This document shows positions 59,201 through 64,000 of a stretch of 64,000 bases of DNA, in pieces. Origin of the DNA: Plecoglossus altivelis. Its lineage: Eukaryota > Chordata > Actinopteri > Osmeriformes > Plecoglossidae. The stretch covers positions 2,683,876-2,747,875 of the forward strand of contig BROE01000011.1 in NCBI GenBank assembly GCA_036571765.1, given 5' to 3'. The notes under the pieces are model-generated. The model was not told the origin of the DNA and searched no databases. It saw only the letters and a program-made list of their open reading frames with translations. Position 1 is the stretch's first letter. Each line of letters opens with the position of its first letter. Made by a program: the position numbers and the translations under genes.

Positions 59201-62200
59201 ACAAGGCCAGTTCAGCAACTATCATAGCATCTATTATGCAGCCATGCAGTTGTAACAGATGCAGGGTGTGGTTTAACATTGTCTGCCTGAAATAAGCGAG
59301 GCGTTCACTAAGATGTTGCCTGGATGCAAGCAAATATTGCTCTAAAACCTGTATATACCTTTCGACACTGATGTTGCCTTTCCAGCTGTGCAGGTTTCCC
59401 CATTTTATAGGCACCAATGCACTTCCATCATATCGTTAATATAGGCTCTTGATCTGAGCTCTGATAATAAACTGAATAGTCCCTCTCCTCTTTAGACCAC
59501 ATGATGCAACGTCCACAGTTTCCAAAAATAATTTCTCGTTTCAATTCGTCTGACCACAGAACAGTTTCCACACTTTGCCTCGATCCATTTGAAATGAGCT
59601 TTAGCCCAGAGAAGACGGCTGGGTTTCTGGAACACATTTATGTGCGTCTTCTTCTTTGGATGATGGAGGTTTGACCTGCATTTGTGGACGGCACTGCAAA
59701 CTATGTTCAGAGGCCATGAGTTCTGAAAGGCGTGCCTGAAGAGCGCAAGCAATGCTGAATTCGTTTTCTCCCTTGTCCCTTACACAAAACTTTCTCCAGA
59801 TTATTTGACTATATTACACGACATGTACTGTGGATGATGAGATATTCAAAGTCTTCGCAATTTTACATTGAGGAACATTGTTCTAAAATGGTTCCACGAT
59901 ATATCGCTGCAGGTTTTCGCAGATTGGTGAAGCTCTGTCCAGCTTTACTTCTGAGAGACTCTTAAAGATCCACTCTTTATACCCAATCATGTTGCTGATC
60001 CTTTTGCTGTCAGCCTAGTTAGTTGTAATAGCTCCTTCCTAGCCCTGCGACTTGCTGGCCCCAGCCCAGGGTGTACCCCGCCTATGGCCCGAAGTTACTG
60101 GGTTAGGCTCCAGTTACCCGTGACCCCAAACAAGGGAACAAGCACCACTGCAGTCCTTCCTAGGAATCAGCTGTAGAAAATGAATGAATTAATGTTCCTT
60201 CAGCTGTTTATTCTCAATAACTCTTACTTTGCTCAGCCTTTTATTGCGTCCGTCCCAACTTTTTTGAGGTGTGCTGCGGCCATCAAATTACCCTTTTAAC
60301 CCCATAAAATGGTACAATTACTTTACTTTAATCCTTTGATATATTTGCAATGATCTATGGTGAATGACATTTGCATTTATAAGATGTTCAAATCACTGCA
60401 TTCAGTTTTTGTACGTGTTGTACAGTCCCCCCCCCCTCCAAAAGAATTGGGGTCGTATAATAAGATATAAAAACAAATTCCACATTATTTTAATGTGCCG
60501 AACAATGAAGAACAAATGTTTGTCGACCTTGAGAGACAAAAAAGAGTCAACTGTAGGGCTGCTGCTTCGAAACAAGGAGGTGAAGAACAAGCAAACAGCC
60601 CTAAGAATCAGCCACTCTGGTTTCTTACCTTTGGTTTTCCTGTTGGTGTGGAGGGGGGCGGTGACAGCAGGTGGGCTTGTATGATAGCTGGGAGTCTCCA
60701 CGCCACCTGGGCTCCCGGAATCTTCTGGACCCTTGTCCTTGCGCCGCTGTTGTCTTTTCTCTCGGTTGCTCACCTTGGTCTCCCAGGCCCCTGAGGAAAG
60801 ACAAGAGTGCTTGTGAAGAGCTTTGGGTAGATGTCAAGGCTAATTCTGTGACCGTTTGAAACAGCATCTTATATTTTTGTTTTTGACGTGTGTACTTTTC
60901 TGTATATAGACATTATAATTGTGAATTCTATGGTTTCATCAGGACACAGCATGGCCTTCTCAATAGTTCCATGAAATCCAGCATAAGTAATCATTTACAA
61001 AGAGAGATTGCTAAATTGAAATAAGATAAACAATGGGTAGATACTGCCCGACGCCCTATTTGGAAACCAGACCTATCCCATTGGATCAAGTCCATGCATC
61101 TAATAACCTTTCACCTATTTGACTCAGCAATAGGCTGGCTAGTGAGTTATGGGTCATTTTAAATAGCAAGAAGCTTGATTCCCTCAACAATGCCATTGTT
61201 GCCTTATGTAAACTCTTTTAATCTGTGAAAATACTATACTACCGCAGATTATACTGCAGACGGAACTCTGAAAGTAAAGAGGTTTGACAGCCAACCTGTG
61301 CATGCCTCCAAATAAGAACCATGCAGTCTCATCTTATATTTCTTGACTGCTATTTTTAGATTTCCCAAAACATTAAAGATACAGTTCATCCATTTACAGC
61401 TATGATTCATTCAGATACGGAATTTGTCCGACAAACTCCAGGAAATGGGTACATACCATCATCTGACTCCTTTCCAACAGGCGCTGATACATTCTTGGCA
61501 CTGACACCTTTTTTCACCTCCTGTTTGGGTTTCTTCTTGTTTTTCTCGACCTGTACAGGCTACACAAATGTCATAGCACTGGCTACATTCATATCACTTT
61601 GTGTGGTGCAGCAAACATCTAAGGGGGCAGTTAGCTTTTTTAGATGTACGTACGGAATGCGACATTAAAGATACATACCTTCTCGATTTCAATCGCTGGT
61701 GTCAAAATTGGAGTTGATTTGCGGACTTCCTCAGTAGCCCTGACCTCCACTTGTGGCTCTGATACAGTTCGACCGTTGGACTGAGCCTTTTCAGGGACAA
61801 ATATTCATGAGAGCAAAAATCAGAGATGTCGAGCAGCAGCTGCAGTCGACCTATACTTTGGTTACTTTATGTTGGTTGACTGACTCACTGACTAAATGAA
61901 ATACAGTCCAACAACGTTATACTTTGTGAAGTCGCTGGCAACATTATTACGTTTTCGCAGGAGCTTAATACATAACCTCCTATTCAAATAATGAGATTAC
62001 AGTAACTAATGTTCAAATAATGAGATTACAGTATTAATATAGAAGGAGCAAGGTAACAGATCTGGAGACAAAGTTTGTAAATATACAACAGTTAAATGTA
62101 TTTTACAAGGGAAAGCAAGTTGCCAGTATACTGTATTGATTATAGCAGAATGAGCCAGCTAGCTCCTTTTTGCTCCTAAGTTATTTGTCTTGACAAAGCT

Positions 62201-62660
62201 AGTCTGAGGATGCCACGACGTCAGTGCTTTGCTTCAGGTTGTCAACAGCTAGCTTAGAGAGCTAGAGGCTAAGCAGCTAGGCTAACTAGCTAGGTAAATG
62301 TCTTGAACTAGTTATTACCTTTTCAACAGATTTCTTTTTGATCTTTTTCTTCTGTTCCTCGGGTTTGGCAGTCTTGATCACTGGAGCCTTCACTGGTTCT
62401 CCAGCCCTGCCGCGTGTGGCAGACGTTGTACGCTTTTTCCCACTGCCACATACAGCGGCCCACGACATCACAAGCACTGCCAGCACACCAACCACTGCCG
62501 TTAAGAGAACAGCCCAAGACGGATAAAGCTCAGGCCTCAGTCCTAGTTCAACTCCAAACTGCGATCTAATATATCCCTGTCCAGAAGATAAGAGCTCTCT
62601 GAGACGACTAGAGATCAATTCGGCTTGCTCCATAGCTAGGGCTTGCCAGTCCGTTGCCAT
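56222..62660 (-). CDS. mtdh: Metadherin (LYRIC / AEG-1)
   Basis: A single-pass ER/nuclear membrane adaptor that binds SND1 and promotes NF-kB and other signalling. Twelve exons: 62660-62319, 61786-61679, 61559-61457, 60790-60629, 58891-58841, 58637-58476, 58151-58071, 57945-57871, 57544-57420, 57165-57061, 56931-56811, 56289-56222; 1503 bases, 500 residues (human 582). It starts MATDWQALAMEQAELISSRL; the membrane segment is around YPSWAVLLTAVVGVLAVLVM (about residues 46-70). Conserved blocks are GAWETKVSNREKRQQRRKDK, SVNGGGWADV, and SSDWNAPTELWGN with the two tryptophans of the SND1-binding motif (the third aromatic is Tyr instead of Trp). A lysine-rich nuclear-localisation tract KSKKKKRKKKKKPED follows, and the end is KLTQKKKVRRET, as in human. 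Intron 4 carries a DNA transposon. The last exon is duplicated downstream. Confidence 0.96.
58998..60457 (-). mobile_element. Degenerate DNA transposon with TACAACCCC ends
   Basis: The left end TACAACCCCAATTCCAAAAG and the right end, reading TACGACCCCAATTCTTTTGG on the other strand, are inverted repeats of a family I recall as widespread in fish. About 1.46 kb in mtdh intron 4. Recognisable decayed transposase blocks lie on the minus strand (for example RLLWAKAHFKWIEA and SVERYIQVLEQYLLASRQHL) but no intact frame. A C-run (about 59106-59132) and a second repeat (60035-60196) interrupt it. Superfamily not assigned. Confidence 0.78.
60035..60196 (+). mobile_element. Nested short interspersed repeat
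   Basis: CCCAGCCCAGGGTGTACCCC, then GGTTAGGCTCCAG and a tail GTAGAAAATGAATGAATTA, match the consensus end common to many fish genomes (recalled: GGGTGTACCCCGCC ... GGCTCCAG ... AAAATGGATGGATGG). It sits inside the transposon at 58998-60457, so it inserted later. Confidence 0.65.
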
Positions 62661-64000
62661 TCTCTCAAGCTGCCAGTCCAGTAGCTCCAGATTGATTGAA
62701 GCACAGCTAAGTTGTCTGCTAGCCGCCTAGCACTGCCAGCCACCGAATGCATCAAGGGGTGGAGCTTGACCTGGAACGGACAGCCTGGGAAAAATCTGAA
62801 ACCTTGACTGAAACGAAAGATATTCTTATTGTGTGTATGTGGCAACAAATTTACATATGATGATACTTCATATAATATGCATATTTCATGTGCGTATTAT
62901 ACATTCTTTAAACAGTATTTTAAAATGGCAATCATGTGAAGTCAGCATGTAAACGACGTTCAGCTAAACACAATAGATCTTAACCATAGTTGTACCATAG
63001 TCTGGGTGAATAGTCGATTCTGATTGGCTGCAGGGGTGTCCATTTTAAGGCTGCTACCTAGTGTGAGTTTATACGAAGTGTATGATATAAGTAACCATAA
63101 CAACAGGACGCAGTCAAAGCCCCCGCTCACAATAAAACTTAATTCATCTAAACAAATGTTTGTCGATCATGAACACCAATAGAATGGTGGGTGCCTTCTG
63201 CATAAAAAATTGTTCAGTTCCGTTGGAGTCTGAAACGTTCCTGATGAAGTTTCATCTTGATTTATAAGTCTGTGGAGCAGATTCTGCAGCGTGGCCGCTC
63301 CGCCCCTGTGGCTCGTACCCACTCCTCAATAGCCCAGTCACATCCTCAGAACAACCTTCTAATCCACAGAGATGAGCCCCTGATGTCTTCTGGGATATGT
63401 GTCACCTCTGCCCTCCTGGTGAGTGCCTAGTGCAACCTTTCACACATTTCAGTCTGTCTTAAAAGTGCATTCCTAAAAGTAAGATCTTAGTCGATACGGT
63501 GCCATTGATTCGAATCGTCGATCCTGTAAACGAACATTTCTTTTTGCCCCCAATTTTTAGTGTTTGTGCAGTTCCTGAGACTCCGTGTGACTAGTTGTTA
63601 GTGGTTTGGGTGTTACGTGGAGCCTCTGCGAGATGTCTTTTGTGTTTAGAGTCAGTGCTCCCAGTCTCACACCCGTGAAGCACGGATAGGAGATCCCAGG
63701 GCTAAGCACGGATAGGAGACCCCAGGGCTAAACTGGGCAGCTACTCTCAGGCCTACGGAACCATAAACCTACTCCGAACACGACCCACACACCACTAAGA
63801 TGCTCCTGGCCCAACGTGCCCACAGGTGCCCTGCTGTGGAAGGGACACAACCACACACCGATGACCTAAAACATGAATGCAGTAGGAAATGGAGTGGATG
63901 TTATCAGGGCCCATCAGCTTGCACAGCACTTGATGGGCCACAGTAGACTATCGAGAAAAGAGAATGATCTAGGAAGAGTATGACTATGCCTTCATGATTT
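62661..64000. other. mtdh upstream flank
   Basis: Includes the mtdh promoter (just right of 62660) and AT-rich sequence. Two items stand out: a possible plus-strand exon at about 63266-63420 and a short tandem duplication near 63677-63728 (CACGGATAGGAGA, twice). Nothing else recognised. Confidence 0.45.
63266..63420 (+). other. Possible plus-strand exon, unidentified
   Basis: A frame open for about 50 codons (includes SVEQILQRGRSAPVARTHS and NNLLIHRDEPLMSSGICV) ends at a consensus donor CTG|GTGAGT (63421). Acceptors are possible at TATAAG (63265) or CTGCAG (63290). No family recognised. Open length alone is weak evidence; the donor and GC-rich content raise it slightly. Confidence 0.3.

Overview
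This is vertebrate nuclear DNA, almost certainly from a ray-finned (teleost) fish. Genes are split by GT-AG introns, proteins are closest to vertebrate families, and the transposon remnants (a piggyBac-like TTAA element, a Tc1-like miniature element with a TACAGTGC end, a DNA transposon with a TACAACCCC end) are of kinds familiar from fish genomes. There are no operons; exon coordinates are given inside each gene entry.

Layout, left to right: 3' part of pabpc1 (+, 1-1.75 kb); rnf19a (+, 5.8-10.6 kb, with the RING2/membrane exon missing); spag1 (-, 18.9-13.9 kb, a short form); polr2k (-, 20.9-19.8 kb, complete, with a minor-spliceosome U12-type intron); stk3/MST2 (+, 21.9-25.9 kb, complete); rida (+, 28.4-30.7 kb, complete); erich5 (-, 35.4-31.7 kb, with a coding minisatellite); rpl30 (+, 36.1-38.1 kb, complete); laptm4b (-, 48.6-41.6 kb, complete); a five-exon reading frame resembling the coiled-coil part of ZNF106 (-, 52.9-51.5 kb); mtdh (-, 62.7-56.2 kb, complete). 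The order and relative orientation match human 8q22 (MTDH, LAPTM4B, RPL30, ERICH5, RIDA, STK3, POLR2K, SPAG1, RNF19A, PABPC1, recalled from memory), read in the opposite direction and with many intervening human genes absent. This is a compacted ancestral linkage block, not a set of functionally linked genes.

The most unusual part is 49.5-56.4 kb. The 3' end of mtdh (intron 11, terminal coding exon, about 1 kb of 3'UTR) exists twice in direct orientation. The outer copy has lost its stop codon, and a ZNF106-like gene sits between the copies. The UTR halves are nearly identical while the intron halves have diverged clearly. Other points for a second look are the block replacing the catalytic exon of rnf19a, the U12 intron of polr2k carrying a transposon, a changed caspase site in stk3, and a spag1 that lacks both ends of the human protein.

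All exon boundaries were read by eye from splice signals, reading-frame phase and remembered family sequences. Identities of conserved genes are secure; UTR ends, first non-coding exons and the last exon of erich5 are not.
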